DNA of 64,000 nucleotides from Acinetobacter sp. ANC 3781. Its GTDB lineage: Bacteria; Pseudomonadota; Gammaproteobacteria; Pseudomonadales; Moraxellaceae. Positions 1 through 8,339 of the stretch are shown one piece after another. Under the pieces are notes generated by a model that saw only the letters and a program-made list of their open reading frames with translations, did not search any database and was not told where the DNA came from. The stretch lies in NCBI RefSeq assembly GCF_004331285.1, contig NZ_SJOH01000004.1, forward strand, positions 124,001-188,000. Direction: 5' to 3'. A program made the translations under genes and the position numbers. The first letter of the stretch is position 1. Every line of letters begins with the position of its first letter.

Positions 1-642
1 GGCTCTATGCCTTGGCTCGGACGTGACCCAATCTATGCGTCTTCACAAATGATCAGCAACATGCAAAGTTTAATCAGTCGTAATGCTGATTTGACCCAAG
101 GCATGGGCGTAGTCAGTATTGGCAGTATTCACGGCGGTACAACCGGTAATGTCATCCCCGATCAGGTGAATATGGTCGGCACTATTCGTTCCAACAGTGA
201 AAATGTTCGCCAAGGTATTTTAAAAGACTTACCAAAAATGGTTGAACATAATGCCGCAGCCAATAATGTGACTGCAAAAGTAGAAATTGCCCCATACGCG
301 CCTGTGACGACCAATGACAAAACCTTAACCAAGCTGATGCAACCTACACTTGCGCAAGTGAATGGCGAAGATAAACTGCATGTGCTGGACAACAATGCCA
401 GTGCCAGTGAAGATTTTGCTTATTATGGTCAGCTGATGCCATCTTTGTTCGTCTTTGTCGGCGCAACCCCTGCCGATCAAGACATGGCGAAAGCTGCACC
501 TAACCATAACCCGTTATTTATCGTCGATAATGCAACTTTAAAAACCGGAGTAGAAAGCCATGTGCGCTTCGTCCTGGATTATCCAAAAGTTGCCGAACAG
601 GTACAGGCAGACTGGAAAAAGATGCACGCTGCAAAAAAATAA
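1..642 (+). CDS. M20-family amidohydrolase/peptidase, C-terminal part (5' end outside window)
   Basis: The reading frame is open from the first base and ends in TAA at 640-642, so about 213 residues of the C-terminal part are visible. The S-I-H-G-G segment, the T-G-N-V-I-P stretch and the S-A-S-E-D-F-A-Y-Y motif near residue 140 are typical of M20D amidohydrolases, which cleave N-acyl or peptide amide bonds with a dinuclear metal centre. The Glu/Asp of the SEDF motif belongs to the metal/catalytic site. The substrate cannot be told from this part, and whether it carries a signal peptide lies outside the window. The gene ends just before a strong terminator, so it is transcriptionally separate from the tol cluster. 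Confidence 0.8.
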   Translation, partial: GSMPWLGRDPIYASSQMISNMQSLISRNADLTQGMGVVSIGSIHGGTTGNVIPDQVNMVGTIRSNSENVRQGILKDLPKMVEHNAAANNVTAKVEIAPYAPVTTNDKTLTKLMQPTLAQVNGEDKLHVLDNNASASEDFAYYGQLMPSLFVFVGATPADQDMAKAAPNHNPLFIVDNATLKTGVESHVRFVLDYPKVAEQVQADWKKMHAAKK

Positions 643-655
643 AATACATTTTTTC

Positions 656-687
656 AAAAAAGTGAGCATCCTTTGCTCACTTTTTTA
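656..687 (+). terminator. Rho-independent terminator of the amidohydrolase gene
   Basis: An AAAAAAGTGAGCA stem pairs with TGCTCACTTTTTT, with a short loop and a T-run on the plus strand. It begins 13 nt after the stop codon. Confidence 0.85.
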
Positions 688-887
688 GCTCTAAAGGTTT
701 TGCTAATTCAATACAGAATAGATCTCATTTGAAACCTTGTGCCATTGGACTCAACTCTCATGATGATAAACTGCAATGCGTTACATAGCTTGACTCTTAG
801 CGCAAAAACCGTCATTTCCACAGTTTTTTCAATCCGCTAAAAGTGCAGCTAAATCCATAAAACTGAATTGAAAAATGGGACCCAATC

Positions 888-1298
888 ATGACGAATAAAT
901 TCGAATTTAACATTCGTGTATATATTGAAGACACTGACGCAGGTGGCATTGTCTATCATGCAAACCATATTCGTTTTATGGAACGCACCCGCACCGAATG
1001 GTTACGTGCGGCAGGCGTTGAGCATTACTGGCATCAAAAAGATTATCACTTTGTGGTACATAAAATAAATGTGAAATATTCACGTCCAATCCTCATGGAT
1101 GATCTGATTACGGTGACTGCGAGTGTTGTTTCATGTAAAGCAACATCTTTTGTATTGCAACAAAATATTTATCGTGGTGAAATCATGCTTGCATCTGGAG
1201 AAGTCGAATTGGCATGTATTAGTGTAGACGGCATGCGTCCAACACGGCTTCCTGAGGAAATCCGTAATCTAATTCTAAAAGAGTTAGGACAAGACTAA
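888..1298 (+). CDS. ybgC: YbgC acyl-CoA thioesterase, first gene of tol-pal cluster
   Basis: A 136-residue hotdog-fold protein of normal YbgC length. The N-terminal D-T-D-A-G-G-I-V-Y-H motif (about residues 14-23) is the 4HBT/YbgC signature and contains the catalytic Asp. The family hydrolyses short-chain or ACP-linked acyl thioesters in the cytoplasm. Its position directly upstream of tolQ (24-nt gap) is the classic tol-pal order in gammaproteobacteria. About 200 bp of non-coding DNA precede it and presumably hold the promoter of ybgC-tolQRA. A start at the first ATG gives the expected N-terminus. Confidence 0.93.
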   Translation: MTNKFEFNIRVYIEDTDAGGIVYHANHIRFMERTRTEWLRAAGVEHYWHQKDYHFVVHKINVKYSRPILMDDLITVTASVVSCKATSFVLQQNIYRGEIMLASGEVELACISVDGMRPTRLPEEIRNLILKELGQD

Positions 1299-1322
1299 AA
1301 AATTTATTGGCACATTGTAACT

Positions 1323-2021
1323 ATGGCAACACAACTAGAATCATCTTTACACATATCAGATCTTATTTTACAAGCAAGTCCCATCGTTCAACTGGTCATG
1401 TTGGTGCTCCTGCTAGCATCTTTATACAGTTGGTATCTGATTGCCAAGTTACATATGAGTTATAAAAAGGCCCAGGCTGAAGATGAGCATTTTCAAAAAA
1501 TCTTCTGGTCTGGCGCTGAACTTAATACCCTATACAACAACGCCCAACTCAATTCCAAACGTACCGGTCTGGAAGATATCTTCTATCAAGGCATTGGCGA
1601 GTTTTTTAAACTTAAAAAATTCCGAGCTCCTGCTACACAAACGATTGAAGGTACAGAACGTATTTTACGTGTCGGTTTAAGCCGTGACCAAGGTTTGCTT
1701 GAACAAGGCTTGGGCGCACTTGCCAGTATTGGTTCTGTTGCACCTTATATCGGTCTGTTCGGTACGGTTTGGGGCATCATGAATGCCTTTATTGGTCTGG
1801 CAGATGTTGATCAAGTTACTTTGGCAACGGTAGCTCCCGGTATTGCCGAAGCCCTCATTGCAACAGCGATTGGTCTTTTTGCTGCAATTCCTGCTGTATT
1901 GGCCTTTAACCATTACACTGCTAAAGGTGAAACTGTCTATTCTGACCGCGCATTATTTGCTGAAGAAATGGTGGCGCTATTACAACGTCAAACTGTGAGT
2001 TCTACACAGGAAAATGACTAA
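1323..2021 (+). CDS. tolQ: TolQ, proton-channel subunit of the Tol-Pal system
   Basis: A 232-residue inner-membrane protein of the MotA/TolQ/ExbB family. It has a first membrane helix near residues 18-42, a cytoplasmic helical stretch, and two helices near 135-160 and 168-195. The conserved glycine- and threonine-rich segments of the last two helices are visible. TolQ oligomers with TolR form a proton-driven motor that energises TolA during outer-membrane constriction at division. The stop codon overlaps the tolR start by one base, which indicates translational coupling. Confidence 0.95.
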   Translation: MATQLESSLHISDLILQASPIVQLVMLVLLLASLYSWYLIAKLHMSYKKAQAEDEHFQKIFWSGAELNTLYNNAQLNSKRTGLEDIFYQGIGEFFKLKKFRAPATQTIEGTERILRVGLSRDQGLLEQGLGALASIGSVAPYIGLFGTVWGIMNAFIGLADVDQVTLATVAPGIAEALIATAIGLFAAIPAVLAFNHYTAKGETVYSDRALFAEEMVALLQRQTVSSTQEND

Positions 2022-2470
2022 TGGCAATTCAGCGTTCTGGACGCTTTGAGCGTGTCAAAAAGCCTTTAAAAAGTGAGATGAATGTCGTCCCTTATATCGA
2101 CGTCATGCTAGTACTTTTGGTGATTTTTATGGTCACTGCACCCATGATCACCAGTGGGATTAAAGTCGATTTACCTCAAGCCAATGGCAATCCCATCGAA
2201 TCTAAAGATGCACCAACAATCGTGACCCTGGATAAAGACGGTCTGTATTATCTGGAATATAAAAACCAGAAAAACGGTCCTGTTGATTTGGCTCAGTTAA
2301 CAAGTGTTTTAATTGAGGCACAAACCCAAGCCAAAAATGATAACAAGGAAATGAATGTTGTTATTAATGGTGCTACCACACGTCCTTATGGAGAGGTCAT
2401 GGCTTTAATGTCAGGTCTTCAAGATGCTGGTTTAACACAAGTTAGTTTACTAACCAAGCCTCTAGAATAA
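2021..2470 (+). CDS. tolR: TolR, stator/plug subunit of the Tol-Pal system
   Basis: A 149-residue ExbD/TolR-type protein. A short cytoplasmic head leads into one membrane helix with the family motif N-V-V-P-Y-I-D-V-M-L-V (about residues 21-31), whose Asp is the proton-carrying residue. A periplasmic domain follows. It works with TolQ to drive TolA. The start ATG overlaps the last base of the tolQ stop (TAATG), and tolA starts 4 nt after its stop, so all three are one operon. Confidence 0.95.
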   Translation: MAIQRSGRFERVKKPLKSEMNVVPYIDVMLVLLVIFMVTAPMITSGIKVDLPQANGNPIESKDAPTIVTLDKDGLYYLEYKNQKNGPVDLAQLTSVLIEAQTQAKNDNKEMNVVINGATTRPYGEVMALMSGLQDAGLTQVSLLTKPLE

Positions 2471-2473
2471 AGT

Positions 2474-3856
2474 ATGAAAGATTTCAAAAAGCCACAATCT
2501 AAAGAAAAAACAATTGCGCTTGGATTTACCCTTGGAGTCCATGTAGTGGCAATGACTGGCTTACTTTTTTTGGGCATGAGTAAACCGGTCGAGCCACCTA
2601 AACAGATTAAAATGGTTTTGGTCACACCCGAAGATTTATTACCACCCGAACCTATGCCTTTAGAACAGACCGACTCTGCTGAAACAGCACATGAAAAGGT
2701 GGCAGAACAGATACAACAAACTGCAAAACCAAGTGTTGAAGATGCCCCTGTTATTCCCGTTACGCAACCTACTCCTCCTACACCACCAGCAAAGCCTGAT
2801 GTAAATAAAGCTGCACAGGAAACCAAGGCTGCAGCTGAGGCTCTGAAAAAAGCGCAACAGAAAGCTGCTGAACAGGCAAAAGCAGCTGAAGCCAATAAAT
2901 TAAAAGCTCAAGCGGATGCGGGTAACAAAGCTAAGGCAGATGCAGCCAATAAAGCCCAAGCGGACGCTGCTGAAAAAGCTAAAGCGGACGCAGCTGCAAA
3001 AGCCAAGGCAGATGCCGCTGCAAAAGCCAAGGCAGATGCCGCTGCAAAAGCCAAGGCAGATGCCGCTGCAAAAGCCAAGGCAGATGCCGCTGAAAAAGCC
3101 AAAGCTGATGCGACTAACAAAGCTAAAGCTGATGCTGCAAATAAAGCTAAAGCCGATGCTTCAAATAAGGACAAAGCGGACGCAGCTGCAAAAGCCAAAG
3201 CGGATGCTGCAAATAAAGCCAAAGCCGATGCTTCAAATAAGGCCAAAGCGGACGCAGCTGCAAAAGCCAAAGCGGATGCAGCCAATAAAGCTAAAGCTGA
3301 TGCTGCAAATAAAGCCAAAGCCGATGCTTCAAATAAGGCCAAAGCGGACGCAGCTGCAAAAGCCAAAGCGGATGCAGCCAATAAAGCTAAAGCAGATGCT
3401 GCGAATAAAGCCAAAGCTGAAGCTGCTGAAAAAGCTAAAGCGGATGCGGCTAACAAAGCCAAAGCGGATGCAGCCAATAAAGCTAAAGCGGATGCAGAAG
3501 CGCGTGAACATGCAGCTGAAGAAGCGAAAGCATCCGCTGCCAAACAAGCCGCTGAAGAAGCCGCGACCAAAAAAGCTGAAGCAAAGAAAATTGCCTCAAC
3601 TGCAAAACGTGACTTTGAAAATAAAGTTAGACGTGCTTGGGATATTCCAAGCGGCTCATCTGGTCAAAAAGCCACTGCTCGTGTGACTTTAAGTGATAGT
3701 GGTGCTGTTCAATCGGTGATTGTGAACTCAAGTGATCCGGACATGAAAGCCAGTGTAGAAGCCGCTGTACGTGCAGCCGCTCCTTACCCGATGCCTTCCG
3801 ATCCAGATGCACGACGTGAAGCAAGAACCTTTACTTCAAGCTTTACTGCGAAATAA
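2474..3856 (+). CDS. tolA: TolA, periplasm-spanning protein with long KADA-repeat helix
   Basis: A 460-residue protein with three parts. An N-terminal membrane anchor lies at about residues 14-35. A very long Ala/Lys/Asp-rich helical domain II runs from about 110 to 375 and is built from K-A-K-A-D-A-A type octapeptides. A C-terminal TonB/TolA-like globular domain follows (about 375-460, including the V-R-R-A-W-D-I-P segment). TolA links the TolQR motor to TolB and Pal at the outer membrane. Domain II is encoded by 24-bp units and contains a perfect four-copy tandem and a 96-bp duplication (separate entries). These keep the frame, so length variation between strains is likely. A terminator follows, separating tolA from tolB. 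Confidence 0.95.
   Translation: MKDFKKPQSKEKTIALGFTLGVHVVAMTGLLFLGMSKPVEPPKQIKMVLVTPEDLLPPEPMPLEQTDSAETAHEKVAEQIQQTAKPSVEDAPVIPVTQPTPPTPPAKPDVNKAAQETKAAAEALKKAQQKAAEQAKAAEANKLKAQADAGNKAKADAANKAQADAAEKAKADAAAKAKADAAAKAKADAAAKAKADAAAKAKADAAEKAKADATNKAKADAANKAKADASNKDKADAAAKAKADAANKAKADASNKAKADAAAKAKADAANKAKADAANKAKADASNKAKADAAAKAKADAANKAKADAANKAKAEAAEKAKADAANKAKADAANKAKADAEAREHAAEEAKASAAKQAAEEAATKKAEAKKIASTAKRDFENKVRRAWDIPSGSSGQKATARVTLSDSGAVQSVIVNSSDPDMKASVEAAVRAAAPYPMPSDPDARREARTFTSSFTAK
2993..3088 (+). repeat. 24-bp perfect tandem repeat, four copies, inside tolA
   Basis: Four consecutive copies of a 24-bp unit beginning GCTGCAAAAGCC are identical base for base and encode the eight-residue unit A-A-K-A-K-A-D-A. 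Neighbouring units are diverged, so this block looks recently expanded. Confidence 0.9.
3203..3394 (+). repeat. 96-bp tandem duplication inside tolA
   Basis: Positions 3203-3298 and 3299-3394 are near-identical 96-bp blocks, each made of four 24-bp KADA units with the same order of unit variants (N-K, S-N-K, A-A-K, A-N-K). The first part of the pattern also occurs at 3131-3202. This higher-order structure points to segmental duplication by slippage or recombination. It is in frame. Confidence 0.85.
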
Positions 3857-3857
3857 A

Positions 3858-3895
3858 ATAAAAAGCCACATCAAACTTGATTGATGTGGCTTTTT
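3858..3895 (+). terminator. Rho-independent terminator after tolA
   Basis: An AAAAAGCCACATCA arm pairs with TGATGTGGCTTTTT with a short loop, right after the tolA stop. It implies that tolB-pal has its own promoter in 3896-4058. Confidence 0.9.
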
Positions 3896-4058
3896 GACAG
3901 TTGAACTTAACTGTTGCTAAAAATGGTAAAATTTTATTCATTTTTCACAGTCTTATAACAGTTTAGTCATTATGATGGGCTTTCAATCATTCGAAATCAT
4001 GCCATTATGTGACACAGCCGAATTCACAATAATTTACATTTTTTAGAGTACGTAGCGG

Positions 4059-5345
4059 ATGATGGAAATGACACGTAAACATCTACTTTGCCTAACCATT
4101 TTGACAGCTTTAAGTCCTGTTTTAGCAACCCACTCTTATGCACAACTGCATTTAGAAATTACTAAGACACCAGAAGAAGCACCGAAAATTGCCATTATTC
4201 CATTTAATAATGATCAAAGCATTTATCCTATTGTGGAAAATGACTTAAACCGTTCAGGCAAATTTTCAAGTGCTTCAAAAAACCTGCCTGCAACAGCGAG
4301 TATGAACACCCCAAATACAGAGGCGTGGAAATCTGCAGGTGTTCCTTATGTGGTCACCGGTACAGTAAAAACAACAGAAAATGGTAGTTTTGAGGTTCAT
4401 TATCAACTCTACGATATCGAAAAACAGCAGTATTTATTAAATGAATTGCTGACTGTTCCTGCTTCACGTATTCGCCAAGCCGGCCACATGATTAGTGACG
4501 CAATTTATCAGGCATTGACCGGTATTGCAGGTGACTTTAGTGGACGTATTGCTTATGTGCTACGTAACCCGGCTACTCCTGAACAGCGCTACACTCTACA
4601 AATTGCAGATACAGATGGCGAACAGCCAAAAACTATTCTGAACTCTCGTGATCCAATTTTGTCACCGGCCTGGACACCCGATGCGAAAAAAATTGCCTAC
4701 GTTTCATTTGAAACTAAACGTCCTGCGATTTATGTACAAGACTTAGCCACAGGTCAGCGTGAAAAACTGGCGAGTTTCCGTGGTTTAAATGGTGCACCAA
4801 GTTTCTCGCCAGATGGTAAAAGCATGCTGTTTACTGCATCGTTACATGGCAACCCTGAAGTTTATCAAATGAACTTGGAAACACGTCAGTTACAACGTAT
4901 GACCAATGACAGTGCCATTGATACAGAAGCACGTTATGCCCCAGATGGTAAATCATTTATTTTTACCTCTGACAGAGGCGGTTCACCACAAATTTATACC
5001 TATAACTTTGCCGATGCTTCAACTAAGCGCCTGACTTTCCGTGGTGCATTTAATGCACGCGGCACATTAAGTGCGGATGGTAAAAAAGTTGCTTTAGTCC
5101 ATCGTCCAAGTGGCAGCAATTACAAAGTTGCTATTCAGGATATTAATACCGGCATTACCAACATTCTAACCCCAACCAGTTTGGATGAATCACCAAGCTT
5201 TTCACCGAATGGACAAATGGTGGTCTATGCAACGCGTGAAGGGAATCGCGGTTTATTGTCCATTATGTCGCTTGATGGCCGTTTCCGCATGAATTTACCA
5301 AGTGAACAAGGTGAGGTTCGTGAACCTGCTTGGGCCCCTAAATAA
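4059..5345 (+). CDS. tolB: TolB, periplasmic beta-propeller of the Tol-Pal system
   Basis: A 428-residue secreted protein. A signal peptide runs to about residue 28 (cleavage after S-Y-A). An N-terminal alpha/beta domain follows, then a C-terminal six-blade beta-propeller with repeated S-P-D-G-K and A-P-D-G-K type turns (about residues 200-425). TolB binds Pal and TolA in the periplasm. Three in-frame Met codons lie close together at the start (residues 1, 2 and 4); I keep the first, and the choice does not affect the signal peptide. It is followed by pal 38 nt downstream of its stop. Confidence 0.94.
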   Translation: MMEMTRKHLLCLTILTALSPVLATHSYAQLHLEITKTPEEAPKIAIIPFNNDQSIYPIVENDLNRSGKFSSASKNLPATASMNTPNTEAWKSAGVPYVVTGTVKTTENGSFEVHYQLYDIEKQQYLLNELLTVPASRIRQAGHMISDAIYQALTGIAGDFSGRIAYVLRNPATPEQRYTLQIADTDGEQPKTILNSRDPILSPAWTPDAKKIAYVSFETKRPAIYVQDLATGQREKLASFRGLNGAPSFSPDGKSMLFTASLHGNPEVYQMNLETRQLQRMTNDSAIDTEARYAPDGKSFIFTSDRGGSPQIYTYNFADASTKRLTFRGAFNARGTLSADGKKVALVHRPSGSNYKVAIQDINTGITNILTPTSLDESPSFSPNGQMVVYATREGNRGLLSIMSLDGRFRMNLPSEQGEVREPAWAPK

Positions 5346-5383
5346 CAATTTAATTTAAAGCAATGATGATCATGGAGATAAAG

Positions 5384-5953
5384 ATGAAAGCAGTTAAATT
5401 ATTAGTCCTTCCTGTTCTTGCAACAGCGTTAGTGATGACCGGTTGTGCCAGCCGTAAACCTGCAGCTGAAATTCAAGCAGGACAAAATCCATCTGGAGCA
5501 GGCACAGTAAGCACTGAAGGCTTAAGTGAAGATGCTGCCCTAAGTGCGCAAAACCTGGCAGGTGCTTCTTCTAAAGGTGTGACTGCAGCAAATAAAGCAT
5601 TCTTGGCAAAACGTGTAGTTCACTTTAACTATGACAGTAGTGATCTTTCTAACGAAGACTATCAAACCCTTCAGGCCCATGCACAATTTCTTGTTGCCAA
5701 TGCAAATTCAAAAGTGGCTTTAACTGGTCATACCGATGAACGTGGTACACGTGAATACAACATGGCTTTGGGTGAGCGTCGTGCGAAAGCAGTAGAAAGC
5801 TTCCTCATTACCAATGGCGTTGCTGCTACACAATTAGAAGCCGTAAGCTATGGTAAAGAAATGCCAATTAATGCTGGCCATGATGAAAATGCATGGAAAG
5901 AAAACCGCCGTGTAGAACTGAACTACGAAGCTGTTCCACCTTTATTAAAATAA
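5384..5953 (+). CDS. pal: Pal, peptidoglycan-associated lipoprotein
   Basis: A 189-residue lipoprotein. The start at 5384 is preferred over upstream in-frame ATGs at 5363, 5366 and 5372 because a GGAG sits at 5374-5377 with 6-nt spacing and the resulting N-terminus is a clean lipoprotein signal peptide ending M-T-G-C (lipidated Cys about residue 20). The C-terminal OmpA-like domain has the peptidoglycan-binding segments H-T-D-E-R-G-T and L-G-E-R-R-A. It anchors the outer membrane to peptidoglycan and binds TolB. Last gene of the tolB-pal unit, followed by a strong terminator. Confidence 0.95.
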   Translation: MKAVKLLVLPVLATALVMTGCASRKPAAEIQAGQNPSGAGTVSTEGLSEDAALSAQNLAGASSKGVTAANKAFLAKRVVHFNYDSSDLSNEDYQTLQAHAQFLVANANSKVALTGHTDERGTREYNMALGERRAKAVESFLITNGVAATQLEAVSYGKEMPINAGHDENAWKENRRVELNYEAVPPLLK

Positions 5954-5963
5954 TGGCATGAAT

Positions 5964-6000
5964 AAAAAAGCGCTTAATCTTTTGATTAAGCGCTTTTTTT
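5964..6000 (+). terminator. Bidirectional terminator between pal and a convergent small gene
   Basis: An AAAAAAGCGCTTAATC arm pairs with GATTAAGCGCTTTTTT. It is A-rich on the left and T-rich on the right, so it can work on both strands and serves pal (+) and the 6006-6200 gene (-). Confidence 0.9.
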
Positions 6001-6005
6001 GTATT

Positions 6006-6200
6006 TTAAGCTTGTTCAGAATTTTCAACTTCATCATTTGAGCTTTGCATGGATTCGATTAGATCATGCTTATTGAATTTTTTATATTCTGGTTTTGCTT
6101 CATAAGCCTTCCAGGCTTCTTTCACTTTTTCGTCAGAAATATCATCTAAATTCATAGCTTCATTTGGCGTTGGAGTCGCATCAAACTTTTGCGTTGTCAT
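6006..6200 (-). CDS. Small acidic conserved hypothetical protein
   Basis: A 64-residue, strongly acidic, hydrophilic protein with no signal peptide, membrane segment or cysteine. The middle (about residues 20-50) is predicted helical with the segment E-A-W-K-A-Y-E-A-K-P-E-Y-K-K-F. An AGGAG sequence lies 9-10 nt before the ATG on the minus strand, which supports real translation. It ends at a shared terminator with pal. I do not recognise a named family. Function unknown. Confidence 0.7.
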   Translation of the reverse strand: MTTQKFDATPTPNEAMNLDDISDEKVKEAWKAYEAKPEYKKFNKHDLIESMQSSNDEVENSEQA

Positions 6201-6387
6201 AACTGGGCTCCTATCACGATTTTTAATACCCGTTGTTCCTCAACATAGCATTTTCCACAGAACTTACAAGAGTAAAATCACGACAAATAGTCGAGTTTAA
6301 TTGTTCTTTTGCCGCGTTCTCATCTAAAATGACTGCCTATATTCTTTTGATAATTTTTTATCATTTTCTAATTGGAGTTTTCCTGAC

Positions 6388-7362
6388 ATGTCATACCTCA
6401 CCCTTTCCCAATTTCTAGAACAAAAATCAGGGAACTTAACACCTGAACTTGCTCAAGTAATTGAAACAATTGGTAATACATGTAAAGCCATCGATCAGTT
6501 ATTACAAAAAGGAGCTTTGGCAGGTGTCTTGGGTAGCGCACAACACGAAAACGTACAAGGTGAAGAACAAAAGAAACTTGACGTTATTTCGAATGATTAC
6601 TTGATCGACGCTTTAAAAGTTCATCCACATGTAGGCGGGTTGGCTTCAGAAGAGCTCGATGATTTCACTCCGGCTCAAGAAAATGGTGAGTTCCTGGTAT
6701 TGTTCGATCCACTTGATGGTTCAAGCAACATCGACATCAATATGTGTGTCGGCACAATTTTCTCTATTTTGCCGGCTAAAAATGCCGTGACGAAAGCTGA
6801 GGATTTCATGCAACCCGGTACAAATCAGGCTGCTGCGGGTTATGTATTATATGGCCCTTCTACTATGATGGCGCTTACCGTAGGTGCAGGTGTTGCATTC
6901 TTCACTTTCGATCCTGAAACTCAAGAATTTTTATTAACTTCTGAAAATATTCAGGTCGCTGCCGATACCAAAGAATATGCTATCAATGCATCCAATCAAC
7001 GTCATTGGGAAGAACCGGTAAAACGCTATATTGGTGAACTTCAAGACGGTCAAACGTCAGTGCGTGGTAAAGACTTCAACATGCGCTGGGTGGCTTGTAT
7101 GGTGGGTGATATTCACCGTATTCTTTGCCGTAGCGGTATTTTCTTATATCCATACGACACGAAAGATCCTCAAAAAGCCGGTCGTCTTCGCTTAATGTAT
7201 GAAGCAAACCCAATGAGTATGTTGATGGAACAAGCGGGTGGCGCATCTACCACTGGCCGTGTTCGTATTTTAGAAATTCAACCGACCGAATTGCATCAGC
7301 GTGTTCCTGTTGTGATTGGCTCTAAAAATGAAGTTGACTTAGTTACTCACTACCACCATTAA
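6388..7362 (+). CDS. fbp: Class I fructose-1,6-bisphosphatase
   Basis: A 324-residue enzyme that hydrolyses fructose 1,6-bisphosphate to fructose 6-phosphate in gluconeogenesis, essential when cells grow on organic acids. The metal-binding motif [11 protein letters not shown] (about residues 106-116) is intact, and the L-M-Y-E-A-N-P-M segment near residue 272 is the sugar-phosphate region. A TTGGAG lies a good distance before the ATG. Gluconeogenesis is central in Acinetobacter, which generally lacks a complete glycolytic route. Confidence 0.95.
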   Translation: MSYLTLSQFLEQKSGNLTPELAQVIETIGNTCKAIDQLLQKGALAGVLGSAQHENVQGEEQKKLDVISNDYLIDALKVHPHVGGLASEELDDFTPAQENGEFLVLFDPLDGSSNIDINMCVGTIFSILPAKNAVTKAEDFMQPGTNQAAAGYVLYGPSTMMALTVGAGVAFFTFDPETQEFLLTSENIQVAADTKEYAINASNQRHWEEPVKRYIGELQDGQTSVRGKDFNMRWVACMVGDIHRILCRSGIFLYPYDTKDPQKAGRLRLMYEANPMSMLMEQAGGASTTGRVRILEIQPTELHQRVPVVIGSKNEVDLVTHYHH

Positions 7363-7372
7363 TTTAAAAAAT

Positions 7373-7401
7373 GGAAGTAAGCGTATTTGTCGCTTACTTC
7401 C
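7373..7401. other. 11-bp perfect hairpin between fbp and the RNA methyltransferase gene
   Basis: GGAAGTAAGCG at 7373-7383 pairs perfectly with CGCTTACTTCC at 7391-7401 across a 7-nt loop. On the plus strand no T-run follows, but on the minus strand the stem is followed by a T-rich stretch (complement of 7364-7372). As a terminator it would therefore act on antisense transcripts. On the sense strand it may be an mRNA 3' stabiliser for fbp or a leader structure for the next gene. Confidence 0.6.
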
Positions 7402-7416
7402 ACGGATAACTCTCCC

Positions 7417-8193
7417 ATGCCAGCTTTTTTTCTTGAATCAAAAGACAATCCAAAAATCAAACACCTACGTGGATTGATTGAGCAAAGTTCATTCCGTAAA
7501 AAGAATCGTCAAACGGTACTTGAAGGTACCCATTTAAGCCTTGCCTGGTTAGAACAGAATCGAAGCATTAATTCTATATTCACCACTGAAGCTGCCTATA
7601 GTCATCCTGATTTAGAAAAAATTGTATCCTTGTACGACGGTAATGTTTTTATACTCAGTGAAGCTTTATACAACGACCTAAGTACCTTAGGCACTTCTTT
7701 GGCATGTTTGGCAATTGTTGATTTACCGAGTTCAAATCAAGCCTTAAATTTTAAAGAAGACACTCTAATCCTAGATAATATCCAGGATCCGGGTAATGTG
7801 GGAACTTTGCTACGTTCAGCTGCCGCTGCCGGCATTGAGCAAGTTGTATGCACCAAAGGTTCAGCCTCGATCTGGTCACCGCGCGTTTTACGTGCAGGTA
7901 TGGGTGCACATTTTTCTCTACAAACCTATGAAAATATTGCTTTAGAAGATCTTTTAGAGAAATTTACCATACCAGTCTATGTTACCAGCTCGCACCAATC
8001 TGAAAGCCTTTACTCAAAGAACTTAAGAAAACAGTGCGTTTGGATTCTGGGTAATGAAGGTCAAGGTGTCTCTGATTATGCACTTAAGCATGCTGAAGCT
8101 GTTTCTATTCCACAGCCGGGTGGACAAGAATCATTGAATGTTGCTGTTGCAGGTTCGATTTGTTTCTTTGAGATGGTTCGCCAACGTTTATAA
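7417..8193 (+). CDS. TrmH/SpoU-family (SPOUT) RNA methyltransferase
   Basis: A 258-residue protein from the ATG at 7417. The longer frame using TTG at 7387 would start inside the hairpin and adds nothing conserved. It has an N-terminal substrate-binding domain (K-I-K-H-L-R-G-L type) and a C-terminal knotted SAM-binding domain with motifs D-N-I-Q-D-P-G-N-V-G-T (motif 1), L-G-N-E-G-Q-G-V (motif 2) and S-L-N-V-A-V-A (motif 3). The family 2'-O-methylates ribose in rRNA or tRNA. The exact target cannot be assigned from the sequence. Confidence 0.88.
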   Translation: MPAFFLESKDNPKIKHLRGLIEQSSFRKKNRQTVLEGTHLSLAWLEQNRSINSIFTTEAAYSHPDLEKIVSLYDGNVFILSEALYNDLSTLGTSLACLAIVDLPSSNQALNFKEDTLILDNIQDPGNVGTLLRSAAAAGIEQVVCTKGSASIWSPRVLRAGMGAHFSLQTYENIALEDLLEKFTIPVYVTSSHQSESLYSKNLRKQCVWILGNEGQGVSDYALKHAEAVSIPQPGGQESLNVAVAGSICFFEMVRQRL

Positions 8194-8284
8194 GCCTGTC
8201 GTTTCGTTACTTTATTTTAAACATCACCTGTTAATGTTTAAAAATAGACTACACTAGAAAAATAATAAATTTGTTGTCAACCAA

Positions 8285-8330
8285 ACCATTATTCCTAACG
8301 TTATATATGTATGAAAATAGGAATAATGGT
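8285..8330 (+). promoter_or_regulatory. 13-bp perfect inverted repeat just upstream of the sigma-factor start
   Basis: ACCATTATTCCTA at 8285-8297 is the exact reverse complement of TAGGAATAATGGT at 8318-8330, separated by 20 AT-rich bases. The right arm ends 9 nt before the ATG at 8340 and overlaps the GGTGGGTG that would be the ribosome site. It could be a DNA operator for a dimeric regulator or an RNA hairpin masking the ribosome site. Sequence alone does not decide. Confidence 0.6.
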
Positions 8331-8339
8331 GGGTGTCCA

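Noticed and set aside
2908-3686. Long Ala/Leu-rich and Lys/Pro/Met-rich frames on both strands over tolA
   Set aside because: They are shadows of the 24-bp tolA repeat, which keeps other frames open. They lack ribosome sites and sensible compositions.
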